Below are positions 1-14,600 of a stretch of 64,000 nucleotides of DNA, in pieces. This DNA is from Dipylidium caninum. Lineage: Eukaryota; Platyhelminthes; Cestoda; Cyclophyllidea; Dipylidiidae. The number at the start of each line of letters is the position of its first letter. Within the stretch, counting starts at the first letter, position 1. Location: the NCBI GenBank assembly GCA_017562135.1, contig QEYB01000952.1:390063-454062 (forward strand), written 5' to 3'. A program made the translations under genes and the position numbers. Below the pieces are notes generated by a model. That model was not told where the DNA came from, ran no database searches, and saw only the letters and a list, made by a program, of their open reading frames with translations.

Positions 1-3000
1 AAAGCCGACTTTAAGAGATCTAAAAGTGAATATTAGATTTTTAAATGAATAAAGGAGAAATCGAAGTGTGTAACGATGAGTAAACTCACCCACACTGACT
101 TTTAGCACTTATGTTCACCTCATAGTAATACAAACTGCAACAAAGCGGTATAGGCTGGTCGGCAATAATATTCAGAACTGCCGGAACCTTTTGAGATGGT
201 GCACGCATATCTATAGCCAAATTCGTCATCATTAATATACCTCAGTCGTCCCAAACCATGACACAGGGAAGAAAAGCACTTCAAATTACTAGGAAAAAAG
301 TATAAGGACAAGGGGACATTAAAGTTGTTAACGAAAAATAGCCTTGTCGAGGAGGCAATAAAATTCGTGCCGAGAATTACTGTAGTAAATTAAAATCCCG
401 AATATTGCCAAGATAAAAAGCTAACAAATCTGACTATCGAAATCGGGAAAACGCTTTAGCACCACCAGGACAAGAAAACACTAATAAATCGGGGAAGAGC
501 GCTTTTTAAATTCACCAGCCTCCTAGGAGCGAGGGTAACATGCCTTTGAGTTTCAAAGTCCCCTCCCAGGAGCGAGAAGACTGATACTCTTTTAATTGCA
601 TGAAACATTTGGGCAGCGTCGCATTATATCGCACGGCAATAGGATAGAGTGGATTTACTATCCTCTGCTGTAAATCGAGGCTTCGCCTTAAAACGGGCTC
701 TGCCATAACCATGAACAGCTGACGTCTTCAAGTCAAAATGACCATTCGCGTCTCTATTAACTTAAACAAGAATGCTTACAGCACTTCCTTTGTGAGTTTC
801 TACAAGTAACCGGCAAAAAAAACCAGCGGCATGATTTATCTTGTAAAAAAATTAAAATTATCGGTCTAATACAACACGATAATATATTTTTTTAAATTTG
901 TTTGTAATTTAAATATTTGTCATGTAGAATATCGGCTTACAGCCACAGATGCACGGAAACGCAGTCATGTATTTTATTTAACCGTAAATAACTGAGCAGT
1001 ATCTTCTTTTTCTCTTTCCTCTATGCACATGAAGTAACGCCGACCTTTATTGGTATGTTCACTTTAGAGGCATATGTTACTCTTTACATTTTTAACTGTG
1101 GAAATCGGTTACATCGATCTAAGTCCTCATGCGAATGTATTCCAAAATGACTGTTTCCTCGTATTAATGTTGGGGAAGAATACTCAATGCTGTCAATACG
1201 TGGATAATCATTCGATTTTTAGGTGCGCGGCGACGGACTACTAAGAAACGAATTTTCAAGGTCTTGTTCCTCCAAACCAGCGCACTATTGCGAGAATTAA
1301 CAGTAACAATATTTATCGAGTTATTTTAGCTTTTTAAGTCCGGATAAATTAACTGGATAATGCTGAAACTATATTTCATGCCTGCCAAGCTTAAAAGCCG
1401 CTCTTTCTTTAATGCATCATTGAAAAATTAAAAATCCTTAATTAAGAACATTTCAAGAATATTTTTACACCTTGTAAGAAATGGTAGATTATGACTTTCC
1501 CTTTACTGCATTTAGTACCGACGGCTTGTTCGGTCCTTGCTGCAGTAAGAGCATTTCATGGAACCAACCGTATTAAATCACTCCCGTGTATACGTTCATT
1601 GATTTATAAATTTGTCGGCAATCGTCCGCTCCTCTTCTCCATTTAGCATTTGATCGTCTGTCTTCAGGGCTGTTTGAAATTCGGTAAAAAATTGACATAA
1701 GCAGACATCGTTACTTACCGTTTTAATGTTCATGAAATTTAGTGCGATCGTTAAAGATAACTCAGAATTCAGGCCTAAATGAAGTATAATAACATATCTT
1801 TTGACAGACTTGGACATAACTGCGCACAACATTCCCATACTGTTGTCAGTGCGACGAATTACATGAACTTATCATGTATGCTCTTCTGCTGACCAGCAGG
1901 CTATATAACTTCTACCTCCACCAACTTTGGGCCAGAATTTATTTATCCTGTCGCGACTATTCATCACAATTTGTACTCGTGTCCTCCTTGTTATTTCCTA
2001 ATAAATACATAAGAACAAAATGTGTATTATTTCCTTCCATGTCGAAGTGCCATTTGCCTTAAACCCCTCCTGTAAGCAGAATGGTTAGCCATCAACCGTG
2101 TTTTTATTTGGACTTTACTGAAACTCTAATAAGTAACAAATTCCAAGTTAAACAAATTGATATGGGACTTGTTAGGCCCTCTTGTAACTTGGAGCAAAAA
2201 TTGCAATACATATGTGTATACTTTTAAAAGTGATTGGATCGGAAAACGTCGCCCGATGAAATAAGTCAAGTACCAGCGGAGGTAGGGATCAAACTACTGG
2301 AAATTGAAAATCACTGTCCCTTTTTATGCTGGTCGGAAAGGAGCTGGCTAAATTGTATTTATTTAACTCGGTATGTTTTTATTAAAGTGAAACTCAATGC
2401 ATAGCTGTCAGTAAATGTATGGGCACTTGACATTTATCTTGAAATAGATGTTGGCGTTAGCAGGGTCTTTTTGTTAACCCATGCTGATCGTAAAAAACTA
2501 CGCCAAGCTGCCATGCTGCAGTTGCCGCAGTAGAAGCCAATTCAATTACATACAAGCATCATTGGCAGAAGAACCACACTAACATGCGATCGTTTAGGGT
2601 GAGAGGACATTTGACGCGCCTTTTTGCAGGCTTGGGCAAAGAAGGATTGACTGCTGCTGGGCTGCGAGGGGATGTGTGGAGTGGCGGATGAGATCACCGT
2701 CGTGGGCTTATTTTAGTGGTCTAGTGGAGAGGGCGGCATTTACACCGAGTATCGTTTGATTTCAAATAACTTCCAACGTTACAGTGTTAAACAACCGAGG
2801 CGGTGACAAGACGATCAACTCCACAAAGGGACGTTCTGTAAGGAACTAGTCGCAAGAGCCTCATGACTGCATCTGCAGGTGCTGGCGATAGTCGTGTGGA
2901 AGAGTGGGAGACTCCATTCTGCCTATGTGGACCAAGATGAATTGCGCTTCATGGATGAGTGCCTTGGCAGTGAACTATTTTCCATTATTCCCTTTCCATC

Positions 3001-6000
3001 GCACATAGCACTCTTTAGGAAGCGCTACAGATCGAGTCGTCGTAAAGGCACTGAGAGCTGTGAGCTAGTCCCTTCTGCTCTAAATCCTAAAGGTTGTCCA
3101 ACTTGCGGAGACACTACTTCCATGCAGCAAGCGTTAACGTAGACTGAGTTTTACCTTAATTGAGCGTATAAAAAACATGGTTTGAAATTATCCATTTATC
3201 TAAGAAATGCGAAATGTCCCTCATAGGCAGTGAGGAAGTGTAGACCAATTTGGATTGACTACCTTAAACTAAAGTGGTTAGAGTAAAATCCTTTGTAAGG
3301 TAGGAGAATTGCGAGTTACACATTATCGCAGAATCGTGTCCTTCTGAGTCCTCTTCTACGCCAGACTGTGGCACTGAAATGGGAAAGAGTAAACGACACG
3401 GGTCGTATAGAGAGCCTGGATGGTCGCAAACACGAATCGGAGATCGCACCGCTTTCCTAAAGTGTACAGCCGTGGAGAGGGAGAATTCTGCATTCACAAA
3501 GAAATTATAATCCCTTATTCATACCGTTTTCTCACCGAACGTATCCGTTCTTTTCAGTCACGCGACTGCAGCATCACTACCGGCTGAGAAGCAGCCTTTT
3601 TGAGGATCTGACTCAGTGAGAACACAGTGCGAGCTTGTGCCTGTTGGTTTTGGCGCTGCCTGCTAATTGAGAAGGGCGGACAGGATGGGGCGCGCGAAGG
3701 GTTTCACTCTTCATTTTCCACCGAAAACGAAGCCATCTGCGCACTTCCTGTAAATTACTTCCCACCTCGTCTATATGTTTAGGGTCTTCGGTGCATGTTG
3801 ATGAGCCAATTGTGCTGAAGTTCTTCCAACATGCTAACTCTCGGCAGAGGTTAAAACCTGAGGGTGGGAAGACGCTTCATCCACCATGCATCGTTGGCGC
3901 GAGTTAGTAACGCCGGAGACCGAAGACCCCGAGCATGTCGAAGCGTGACACTTGCGCTGTGATCAGTCCATGTGCCCAACGCGGAGGTGGAAATCCACCC
4001 AAGGCTGAAGGTGCCTCGCCTGTTAGAGTGCACGCTCGTGCTTCGTTGAGGCGCGGAGAGCGCAGAGACGTCTGCTATTTAGTCCCGCCTTATTGAGGCC
4101 ACCTAACTCGGTATTGTGAGTTTAGTTACTTAGTTGAGGGAGGTCGCTACTCAGTGGCGGGCGCATCGTAGCCTCATTTTTTGCCTCTCCAAGCCTCTTC
4201 GAGTGGTCGCAAAATCGCCAAGGCAGCATCATTAGTTAGTGATACCATCCCCATAAGGATCGAGTCATGCGCATTCGCGCCCCAAATTTCATTGCTTACT
4301 CGATCTAATCTTCGAGAGATTTCTCAAAATGTCAACTGCACCGTGTGTTCCCTCGAGCCGTGAGGAGGCTTATGAAGGAAGATGTTCCAAATCGCTTTTG
4401 CCACAACACACCTCATTCCTGTTAATTTCACTGAGCAACTGAATTCTGTGAGTAGTGAGGACGGGGAGAGAGAGAGAGAGGGAGGAAGAAAGTAGGACAG
4501 GGAGGAATGATTTTGTCGAAGCGATACATTGGAGCATGAGGAGTTGAGGAATTGCTTGAGGCTATTAATTAATCAAGCAGAGGAGAATAATCATTATTCA
4601 GCCGTTCTACCCCTGACCCGTTGTTTCCTCCGTTGGCGTTGGCGTAAGTCAATCCGCCCTATGCTGAGGGTAAATAGCGAAAACGAAGCCGAATCATTCA
4701 GTTTAGGCGATTTATTGGGCTCAGCCATGAACTCACATAAACAGAGGTCTTCTAAATGGGCGACATAAAAACAAACCAAGACCTGACAAGTGCGCACCAG
4801 CACATTCACACAGCATCTATCGTATGAACGCAATCGATTCGACGTTGACAGGACTCTTCTTCAGCCCTTCTCTGTCCCAAACGGGTGTTCCCGACGTCGG
4901 ACATTATTCAGCCGTGGTGGTGGCTTGGCAGCAGACGACGTGCAACGTTGATCCACTGGTCCCCCTGGCGCGTAAGGCTTCAAGGGGAGCAGGCATACTC
5001 TTTTCTTAAGCTACAGACCAGACTCCACCTTTGAGTCCACGCCGGTCGCAAAATGCCTGGCTTATGGTCCGCGTTGTCGGGGAAACCCGACGATAATGAT
5101 TACAAACAGGCACGCACAAAACACATAGACACATGTTACTAACTAGGAGTTACCCGTAATCCATGTGAGCTTGCGAAAGAGGGAGACAAGCGTTCTGTGA
5201 TTTGGCTTCCCGTCCCCCAAATTGGGCACTACGTTGGCCCGACTCTATGAAATCGAAAGAAGCAAGAGGGGCAGAATGGAAAAACAACTATGTGCTCATA
5301 ACCTTAGGTGTTGCGCAGACAAACACTTAAGGATCTGATGACTAGACGAACTTAGTTAACTCCCAAAAAATTTTCTTCCATTTTTCAGCCAAGGGCAGTG
5401 AGAAGTGACGTTACTGGCAGTAAGGATTTGGTACATTTGCTGGGGGGTGACGATGGCTGCACCAGAGCTACCCAAGATAAGTTTTGGACTTGTGCCCAAA
5501 ATTCCCACTCATTGAAATGCTGGCAGAGGCATTCGGTCTCGTGATCTCTCTGGACGTTTTTGTCAAGACGCATTCTCACTGTCTTGGCAATCGACCACGT
5601 ATCACTGGGGTGGAATCCATTATGAGTGTAAAAATTTTCTGTAACAAAAGTGACTTTCGCTATAGGGCAAAGGTTGCCCTCGAATGCTGTTTGCTGTAAT
5701 CTTGTCACGCCTTCCTCTCCCCTTCCATCCTTCCTTCGTCCATTTATCCCACATTCGACTCATGTGCATCTACCTCAAAAGTAGATCAAAAGTAATAATC
5801 AAGTGGCCGCGGCCCAGTTGGTGAAAACACTAAACATTACCTAAGAGAAAGAAAGTGAAGTTCGCAACTGGTGAAGTCAATTCGGTTAAACAGGGTCTTC
5901 TCCGTGATGGTTTAAGTAAACACTGGCTGCTCCTCGTCTGAAACGGGTTACACAAAGTCGGTGCAACAGGGGGAGAACGAGTGAGGTGCCGCCCATCACT

Positions 6001-8044
6001 ACGCCATCCGATTGACGGTAAAGGCAGATGGAAGCTGCCACGCCTTCTGTCAAGTCGCCTAAGTACGGACCCACACAGTCACACGGCATTGGGGCTGCAA
6101 ACGGCGAGAGTGTTTGGAGTGAGGTGCATACCAATCGCATTTCCAGTCGACCCAACCGTGGCGTTGCGTGACCACTGGGAAAAGCTGCCTCTTCTCACAA
6201 CAACAGTGCGTGCAGCTCGCAGTTCCAACAGTCTCTCACCTTATCTGTGCAATTATGAACGCAACTGCGGTGACCAAGGGGCCTCAGCGAATAGCTTTTG
6301 GCACCCGGACTCGGATTGAATTTGTCCCCTGTCATGGCTCCTTTAGTTGCGACTCGAAAGTGCGGCACTTTCACTTCCATATGCATATGAATAAACCAAC
6401 CATGGTGGTGAAAATGCAACAGAAAGTGTAGGAGACTGAAACAGTGATAAGAGAGGAGAAGTGGCGGAAAAATGCGGTTGCGGTGGCGAAGTTGGAACTA
6501 GGACGTGGGCAGCGAGATTCATTCAGCTCCCAAAAATGGGCAAAATTTCATTTTGCATGCGCACTGTACACCATAATCAAATCTGCATATTCAACCTAAA
6601 AATAAATTGTCAGCGGGCCGAGGCAGTTAAATTGACTGGGCAAAGATGACAACGCCTTTGTGAAAGTCGTATCGCTTCAAAGGGCCAGTTGTCCCAATCG
6701 GGCTAAAAGTCTCTTTACTGCCCTAGATGAAGCTCATGGCACACTGGAATTTGTCTTGTTGAGCACAAGCACCAAACTTTATTTGTAAAATAAAATGTTG
6801 AACCATAAAACAACAATCCACATGGGAGAGGTTGGGGGTGGAGAGTTCGTGCTATTGGAGCGGGCATAAAATGAGGCAGATAGTTGAGAGTCGGCTAGGC
6901 CTCGCTTAATACCCCATCCTGAGACCACCCTGCTGGGTCGCGAAGATGTTGTCTCCGTGGCGGTGAGGAGTGGTCAGGTCTCTGTACACCGTAAACCATA
7001 TACAGACGCCAGTTCAACGTTCTCCTGTCCACAGAACAACTCGTCGTGAACTACACCTCACGTAACCCATATGTAGTCAGATATTTTTGGCTTGGTAGAC
7101 GTTACCACAACTCCTTTTTCTGCTCCTATTTGCAGCACAATGGGGTTATTTCAGACCGAAAAGAGCGGGATACTTTCGCCCGAATGAGTGCGCCTGAACA
7201 CAAAGGTCCAGTGCTCTGACGAAGAGTGGCAGGGGCAGGTGGTAGGTGTGGAGAATAAACACGTATTTCAGCGGTGCAAAAACATGTCTCTTAAGTGCCT
7301 ATGTTGTTTACTCAAGCGTTCTACCCGCGTATACACCCCGCGAACTAGTTGGCATCTTTGGGGCTCATGTTAGTAGCGCGTGCATTTCAGGGACATGGGA
7401 GGATACCTAAAATTGACTACCACAGGTTTAGGTGCATAGAGTGGTCTGCGTCAGCCTCTCTCTCTCTCACCCACGGAAAGTGGGCATTATTCGGGTGGTT
7501 TGGAGCTTGCAGCACAGCAAGGGTGGAATTGGGAGTCGTTGATCCCACTCAAGCGAGCGGACACCGCCTATTCGTCGAGCGCACGTGTGTTCCTCGTGCC
7601 AGTCAGCGAGAGCCAATTGGAGAACTGACGAACGCACGAATCGATTAGCCAATCAGCTCTCGTCTGGCATACCGTCACAGCAAGTCTTCGTCACAGCGGC
7701 GAGCGAGAGCTAATCTCGTTCGTTCTCTCGCTCCCGCTATAAACCTGGCCGAGGCGATAGGACACACGACCTTGAGACCCCGTTAACTGGGCGTACCCAC
7801 CACCTCCGAACAATTGAGGTTGTACAAAAAGTCAATATTTTCGTAACGCAAATAGCTCCCTCCCACCCACGCGCCCCAGCAGTCGCAACCAACCCGAGGC
7901 CCCTGCGACCACTGGCCTATCACTAGCTGCCTCACAGACAGCATAAAAGGCGTACGCACAGTGAAGTTCGCTCCTTGGGTGAAATTGTACAGGGGTATTT
8001 TGGTGAGAATAGCGCATCGACGGTTTTAGTTCACCCCAAATAAA
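1..8044. other. Upstream region with no supported gene
   Basis: I see no recognisable coding exon, RNA gene or transposon. The first 2.5 kb is visibly AT-rich, and the rest is more balanced. All open frames are short (at most about 110 codons), lack family motifs and have overlapping open frames on the other strand, as expected by chance. A (GA)n tract lies near 4,464-4,481. Distal regulatory sequence or an intron of a longer transcript is possible but not visible. Confidence 0.6.
7738..7743 (+). promoter_or_regulatory. Possible TATA box upstream of the 8,045 open frame
   Basis: A TATAAA hexamer follows a CT/CG-rich stretch, about 300 bp upstream of the ATG at 8,045. This fits a core promoter for the candidate 5' exon only if there is a 5' UTR of about 270 bp. 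A single hexamer is weak evidence. Confidence 0.2.
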
Positions 8045-8629
8045 ATGTGGCGCAACTGGCTGTCCAGGTCACCGACACCTTCCCGATATAGTGAGGATGA
8101 GAGGTGCCGCTCTGCCACTTTGCCTCTACAGCAACGAAACAAACACCGTCCAGAAGATCAAGAGTCCCCGCGTCGGCCCAGCAGTTCTAACCCAGGAGGA
8201 GAGAAGAAGAGTCGCTTTGATTTTCTTCGTCCAAAACGGTGGCGCACTCTCTCGCGATCGAGACACACCTCCCCGAAACAACATTCCGCAACGTCCCTCG
8301 AGAAGGTTGCGTCCCAACAAAGCAGTGGAGGCTCCTCCACTCCCACCAACGAGAATGCGCGTCACAAGACTCTTCCCCTCTGTCTTCACGATTCCGCCTC
8401 CACGGGGATGGACGAAGTCACTCCTAAAGCCGAGGATGCCGATAAATCCCTGAAGGCGGCCCTCGCACCTTCTCTTGGCAAGGACACCAGTGAGACTTCT
8501 TTCCAAAACGCTGAGACCAGTCGCATGAGCAGAAAAGATTTAAGGAAAGAACGGGCTCTTCAACCGACGCCGAAGCCCTCTTTGTTCCATTTTGCCAAGA
8601 AGACAGCCGAGAAGACCCCGTACCAAATG
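8045..8629 (+). CDS. Candidate alternative 5' coding exon (basic, Ser-rich N-terminus)
   Basis: This is the longest open frame in the left 19 kb: 195 codons from an ATG (MWRNWLSRSP...) to a good donor, G|GTTAGT, at 8,629/8,630, leaving phase 0. The product is rich in Ser, Arg, Lys and Pro, with clusters such as RFDFLRPKRWRTLSRSR, and looks disordered. I recognise no domain. Phase 0 is what the ankyrin N-terminal exon (open from 19,095) would accept: AG dinucleotides at 19,120-19,121 and 19,129-19,130 would both keep frame. It could therefore be a long-isoform first exon of the ankyrin gene about 10.5 kb downstream. Without splicing the frame continues to a stop at 8,720. It could also belong to another gene or be non-coding. 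Confidence 0.4.
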
Positions 8630-11600
8630 GTTAGTCCCTTATTAAAGACTACTCAGACCAGGGAAAAAATCTTAATCCTCTCCACCCAGTCACACTTTAA
8701 ATTAACCTTGGAGGAGATGTGAGGCAAACGAGGCAGATGTGAGTAGGCTGAGGGCAGCTCGACTAGTATCCACCACCTGCAGCGTAGGTGCTGGATATGT
8801 GCCATTTGTAGGCAAGCAATGGTAGCTTTGCCTAACCCGTCCTCAAAATTTCGGCCCGGAGTTTAGGTTACTTGGTTTCGCGGGGTAGCTAAGCTTTCTC
8901 AGAGTCTAGGGAAGGCTCGAAAGCTGACACTTTTATTCATCATTTACTTTTCACGGTTGCACTAATTTTTGGTTTATAAATACTTTCGAGGCCCCCCCCC
9001 CCACCTCCTCCCCCAAGAGGCTCTTTCGAGTAACTAAGGTCTTACAGATTTCTTTTCAGCAGGATTCACTTTATCACTTGCCTCCTTTTTTGACACCCAC
9101 TTTTAACTTCCACGCAGTAAATAATTCAGAAACAATCAGCAACGAAGTCTGTGCGATTTGTTTGCCAAGCTACCCTCTTTTCAAGTTTAATCAAGTCTGA
9201 GGTGCGCACGCGCCGGAGAAAGGGGAGCGAGGTGGTGTGGCTCGTGTCCTCTGTTCGCACTACTTTAGGGATCACAATCCCATGTGTGTGCCCGCGTCTT
9301 GGTATATGCGAGTATCCACTTTAGCAAAGCTCTGTACTGCAGCTCAAGAGAAAATCGGAGGCCATCTTTGTTGAATGCACTCCTCAGAATGCGGCGTGCA
9401 GCAGTGAATGTTGGCCTGGCCATGCCGCTGAGACGTAGTCGATGCGTTAGTGATTATGAAGTCTCTCCCAAGTGGGCGACGACAGTGAAGTCACCATGGC
9501 GACGAAGTTTTTCACTTTATTTACATTATGCACACGAAGATGAGTTTTGCAGTACACCTTGGGCAACTTTGCGCATTAATTGAATCGCACGAGAGGAGTT
9601 TTGTGGATTGAAGGGGAAATAATGTCAGGTTTTGTATCAGGTCGACTGCCAGGACATGCCGACCAGCAAAAATGGGCGAGGATGACATCGGTAGTAAGTA
9701 GAGAATAAGGAGGAAACTGACCTTCGCGGGGAGGCGAGACGGATGAGGTTGTGACAAAATGCGGGGGGGGGGGGGAAGCGGCGGCGGCGGTAGAAGAGCG
9801 CTGCCTCCCCACCCGCTCTTCGTTCCCTGTCCTCTTAAGTGCCTCGAGATTAAATCTAAGCCCTGTGAAAGTGGTAAGGCCCGATCTAAACCCTGCCTCC
9901 TGTCTTCGTGAAGTAATGGAACGATTTAACTTCCCTCCACGGACACGATAAAGCGCCTCACTCATTCAGGATTCTTGGCCTGTCCGCATGCGAACAATCG
10001 TTGTGTGTGGGCTCGGATTAACGCTTCCTCCCACATCCTCATTCTTTCACGCGCATGCCTTTTTATCAACTCTGGCGGTCGGTGAAGTTAGCTTGGCGAA
10101 AGCAGCTGCCAGCAGTGGACTATTTGGGCTCATCGCTAGAATCTGTGCCCTTAGCAGAGGAGATTGCTTGACCCCGAACTGTTGAAGAGGCGTGACCTTA
10201 GGCAAAATTCCTCCCATCCATGCGCCTGGGTAATTTGACACGAAGAGTGGACGAACATAACTCACAGGTTCGGTGGTTTTCCCACGAAATTACAGGGACA
10301 TATTTTGCAACTTTTCCATTCGTTTACGATGCAACGACCCGTGTGGGGCCTTGGGCTCAGTGTTTTTCACGAACCGAGGGCTAGTTATGTACAAAAGGTA
10401 ACCTTTGATGCGATGGAAGGGAAAGAGATTTGACGGGGGATGTGTTGTTTTTGCCATTTAATGATTCTTCCCACTAGTCCTCACTAATTACCTGTTTCCA
10501 CGGCCTCATTTCCGAATAATTTCATAAGTGTACATCTGAAGTTCATCTCAGATAACCTCCCAGTTGCCAAGACGTCGGAGGGAACTGATTTCAGCATAGA
10601 AACAACACTTCCAAGGGAAAGAGGGTCTTCGCCTTCATATGGCACCACATCGCCACCATAACCGATTTCGCCTCATCTCCTTAATACCCTTGACTTAATT
10701 CACACCTTCTCAGGTGCCTCTTGCTCGAGGCCACTTCCACTTTTATCTTGGAGCCGAGGATAGCTGACCGCCCCCTGGTCAACTGATTACATAAATCTAC
10801 AAAGGCTGGAGTAAATGAATTAGAGACACACTGTCGAATGAAGAGTCTGAAAGGAGTTGAGTCTTCTTAACAGCGTCTTCAGCCTGCAGCGCCTTCAACC
10901 AGCGGTTTCATCATTAGAAACAGTATGTATTATTCTCAATTGATAAAGTGACGCATGCCTCAGTGATTAGAGTAAACTACATTCCCCTTCCCCATGGACT
11001 CTCAATGTGGCCGCAGGCACCACGACCTCTCTCTGCCTGCCTCCGCAGTGGGAGAACACCTACTCAAATACTAATTGTTATTTCGTTGTGAAGGCAACTA
11101 CACTGGGGCCTGGTAGTTTTCGGTGTGAGTCCAACTGCTAGGCCGGAAAGAGGGCAGCCACCGGAGGGAGGTCGGGGTTGTGCTTTGATTACTCCCACGG
11201 GTTGAGGAGACTCAATGATGTTGGGCCCCGACGAGGGAGCGACGGACCGTGATCAGCAACGAGAGCCCGCACTAAACGCCGACACTGACATTGAGGTCAT
11301 AAGTGCGTCAGCACAGAGGACGCAGTGATATATTTTCTGATCCATTCGGGCAGTTTGGGGAGGAACTTCTGACTGTTGAGGGGAAATAGTCTTTACCACT
11401 TAAAGTAGGCTGCTAAATGTCTGATACACAAACTCAATTTTCCATACCGCACTTGTACTAGGCCCCTTGCCAACTGATTAGGCCAATGCGCTCTACTAAT
11501 TAATTCCTCATTGACACTCCAGAGAAGGCAGGTTTTTGGCTCAACTCTGCCTTACGAGGTGACTCGCATTGCCTTTGTTGTTGGGCTTGATGTCTCCAGA

Positions 11601-14600
11601 TCATTGGCTCTCCACCATTCCACTTTCTCTACAATATAAATAGGCCAGTGATTTCAGAAGGAGTAAATGATTAAAGGAATGGCAGTGAGGAGGTAGAACA
11701 AGGGAGTAAGCACAGATATTACTCCACGCACCTCACCCGCTTTGTGAAATATCCCATGGGGTAAGAGTCATGTGGCGATGGTAACAGGCTAAAAGTGGAC
11801 GCGATTTAGTGGCATTCGAAGGTCTGTTTCCGCTTCCATTGAAAATATTTGTTCCTGTCGACCTTCATCGAGGGTGTTAGACATTATGGCTGGAGCCCGT
11901 GTTTCTGAGATGCCCAGTGGGCTAGTGATTGAGTTTTTATAAATTAGTGCTTGGACTGTATTGTGTGCGAAACGGGTTGCTCTTAAAAGCTTGGTTATTC
12001 CGAGTCCGAGACAGCGCGATTTGGTGTCAATTCAGCTGGCAAGTTCAACAATGTAAGTGTCAGTTTCTCTATCGAACACTTTCTTCCATCTGTGATTCTT
12101 CGGAGTTCCCTAGGCCCCTTGTTATGGAATTCAAGTGGTCTGCACCCTCACCGTTCCTTAATGCAACCATACGCGCTTGGGAAGCATGTTTACGAAATCT
12201 GCCAGTCTTCCATCCAACAAACGCAGATGCAGTCTAGCTCGACCGAGCTGGGGGAGCCTGGGGTTAGTGCTTTGTGCGTGGACTCAGAGATGCACCCGAG
12301 ACTTCTCGTCAGCCTGTCCTCGTTCGGTGCAGCAGTCCCACGTAAGTTAGAGCCGCCCCTCAACGCCTCGTTACAATCGGGTCGCTTGTTCATTTCGCTG
12401 CGGTCATAGCTGGTATAGCGGTGGGGGCCACCTCATCTACGCCTCTTTCTACCTAAATAGGCGGAAGTTAATCCGTGCGGCCCCTATGCCCTTTTGTGTG
12501 GTAAAGCGAAAACTCATTACACACAAACCTTCGCCTGACGGCATAACAGGCTCATAAACATTACGGGGTGTATTTTCTCGTGTTTACCACTCGCTCGCTG
12601 CGTCGACTTGTCGTAATAAAAGGGGATGCTTTCGCACCGAGTGACAGGCTGCAGACGGAAGTCTTTTGTGCGGGAAGGTGGAGAACTAGGCAACAGGTGA
12701 CCACACGAGAGGAGAGGAGTCGTGTGTGACTTGTACTGGTTGGACGAAAGTGGCCACAACGGTAGCGGTGATATTCGGCACCAGTGCCGACAGCAATTCG
12801 GTCCTCTCGCGCTTCATCCGACACAGTCTCCGCGTGTGGCCGGGGTAGAGAAGTCGAGGTTGAGTTGGAGAATCACAAGTGGACGACTACTTTCACATGA
12901 CAAATAAAAATTTCGTAGAGCGTCCACGGCACACATCCTCTCCGTGCGATATCTTCGGGAGCTTCGGCGGTGCGCACGGAGGCTGGGCCATAAATTCTTG
13001 CAAATCTGGATATGTGGACGAATTCCAGGAGCCTTTAGGCGGCGTTTGCGCAGTCAGTCAGTGAGAGCATTTGGGGGCTTTTGGGCGGCCCCATTTCGGG
13101 GAATAGTTCATGAGCAATAAGTCATTTCAGTATCAAAACCGCTCGTCGGGTTAATTCTAGGCATCTGGCTTTCATATTTAAGCCATCATTGCTGCTGCCG
13201 CACAATGGGGAAGGCCGAGCGACAAGTGCGGCAACTTTTCAAAGATTCCGACAATCCGGTTCGTCAATGCACAAATTATCGCCAGCCATGTTTGGACTGA
13301 CGATTAGGGAAGACTATTGCTTCAAGAAGTCAAGGCGATAAAATAAAGGAAAGACGTGCGGCTGCATCGAGGCCATCCAGTCGCTCAGCCACCGCGGCTC
13401 TTGCACAGAAAAGGTGGAGGCCGAGGCCAACTCTCGAAGCACCGCCATGGCGGGAGGAGTGCGAGGGGCGACGATTTGCTCAACATCGGCCAGGCTATTT
13501 TAACCATTCAGAAGGTCTACGCCAAAGCTATAATCTGAATTTCCTCCTTGTCACTGAGTTGGAATGGTGCGTCACACAGCTCCGAACAAAAGTATCTTGC
13601 GAAGGTTGAAGGTCTGTCTCACATGGCTAAACGCACAAATGAAACCCTTTCATTAGGTTGTCTCGGGGGTGGACTCCCGGTCCAGACAATGGCGCGCACC
13701 TCGTGAGCAAAATGAGTCGACTGTCTCTTATCTGCGGTGTCTCATTGAGGTGCCGCCGAGTTCAGCTTGGACAAGAATTAAAAAAGAAAAAATAAACAAG
13801 GCTTAAGTGCATATTGGAGGCTACTATCCCATTCTCCGTCACAAAGAAGTGACGCCTTGATCAATGTATGGTTGGCGCTACTCGGCTAAAGCCAAATGTA
13901 CTTCCGCTTGATTAACGGCAAGAACGAAATTTTAAACAATACCCACACTCACACTCATGTGGCTTGAGCGGCTGTGGTGAATCCGCCTTGGGACGCAGGC
14001 GGACGTGAGAATGCCGCGTGAACCGCAGTGATGGGGAAAGGCCTGCTGTAAGGCTTTCAAATCTCCAAAGTCCTCCACTTGCGCAAGGCGGAGCCGGGTT
14101 GGGACGGGACGGGCGTGGTGGACGGCACCTAGCGTTAATGATTAACTCACACACTTCCGGACTTATCTTAATCACGCTTTGCAAAAAAACCTTCCAGAAC
14201 TAGTTGAACTTCATTGCCCATTTATCATTTTTCGTGAGAACCCACAAATGTTCAAAGTACTGCGAACTCATGGATTTCGTCCCAATGATTACCCTTGGTC
14301 GAGTAGTCATGAGTGTCCAGATGTGCACCTCTTGCACAATGTATCTTTTGTGCCTTGTACGGTCTGTGGCTTGCATCCCTGAGATGAAGGCGATGTGATT
14401 AGTGCAGTGACTACTCTCAGAGTTCCGACGACACCCCGACTTTGTCGGTGTGGCGCTCAAAGTGGTCTTGTTACAACTCCCATTTTCCCGATGCAACCCA
14501 ACCTCAAATATCTCGTTGCTGCTGGTCAGAGAACTAATCAGAAATCGCTTTCCCAAAGTCTCTTAATTACACACGTCTATGAGATTATTTCTAACGTATT

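Noticed and set aside
2879..3142. 87-codon frame following a CTGCAG acceptor-like site
   Set aside because: No family similarity seen and no donor/acceptor pair linking it to other exons.
5385..5708. Minus-strand frame of 107 codons
   Set aside because: No motif I recognise; a plus-strand frame overlaps it, and no splice or promoter context supports it.
8091..8506. Open frames overlapping the 8,045 frame on both strands
   Set aside because: Shadows of the longer frame; no better start or splice context.
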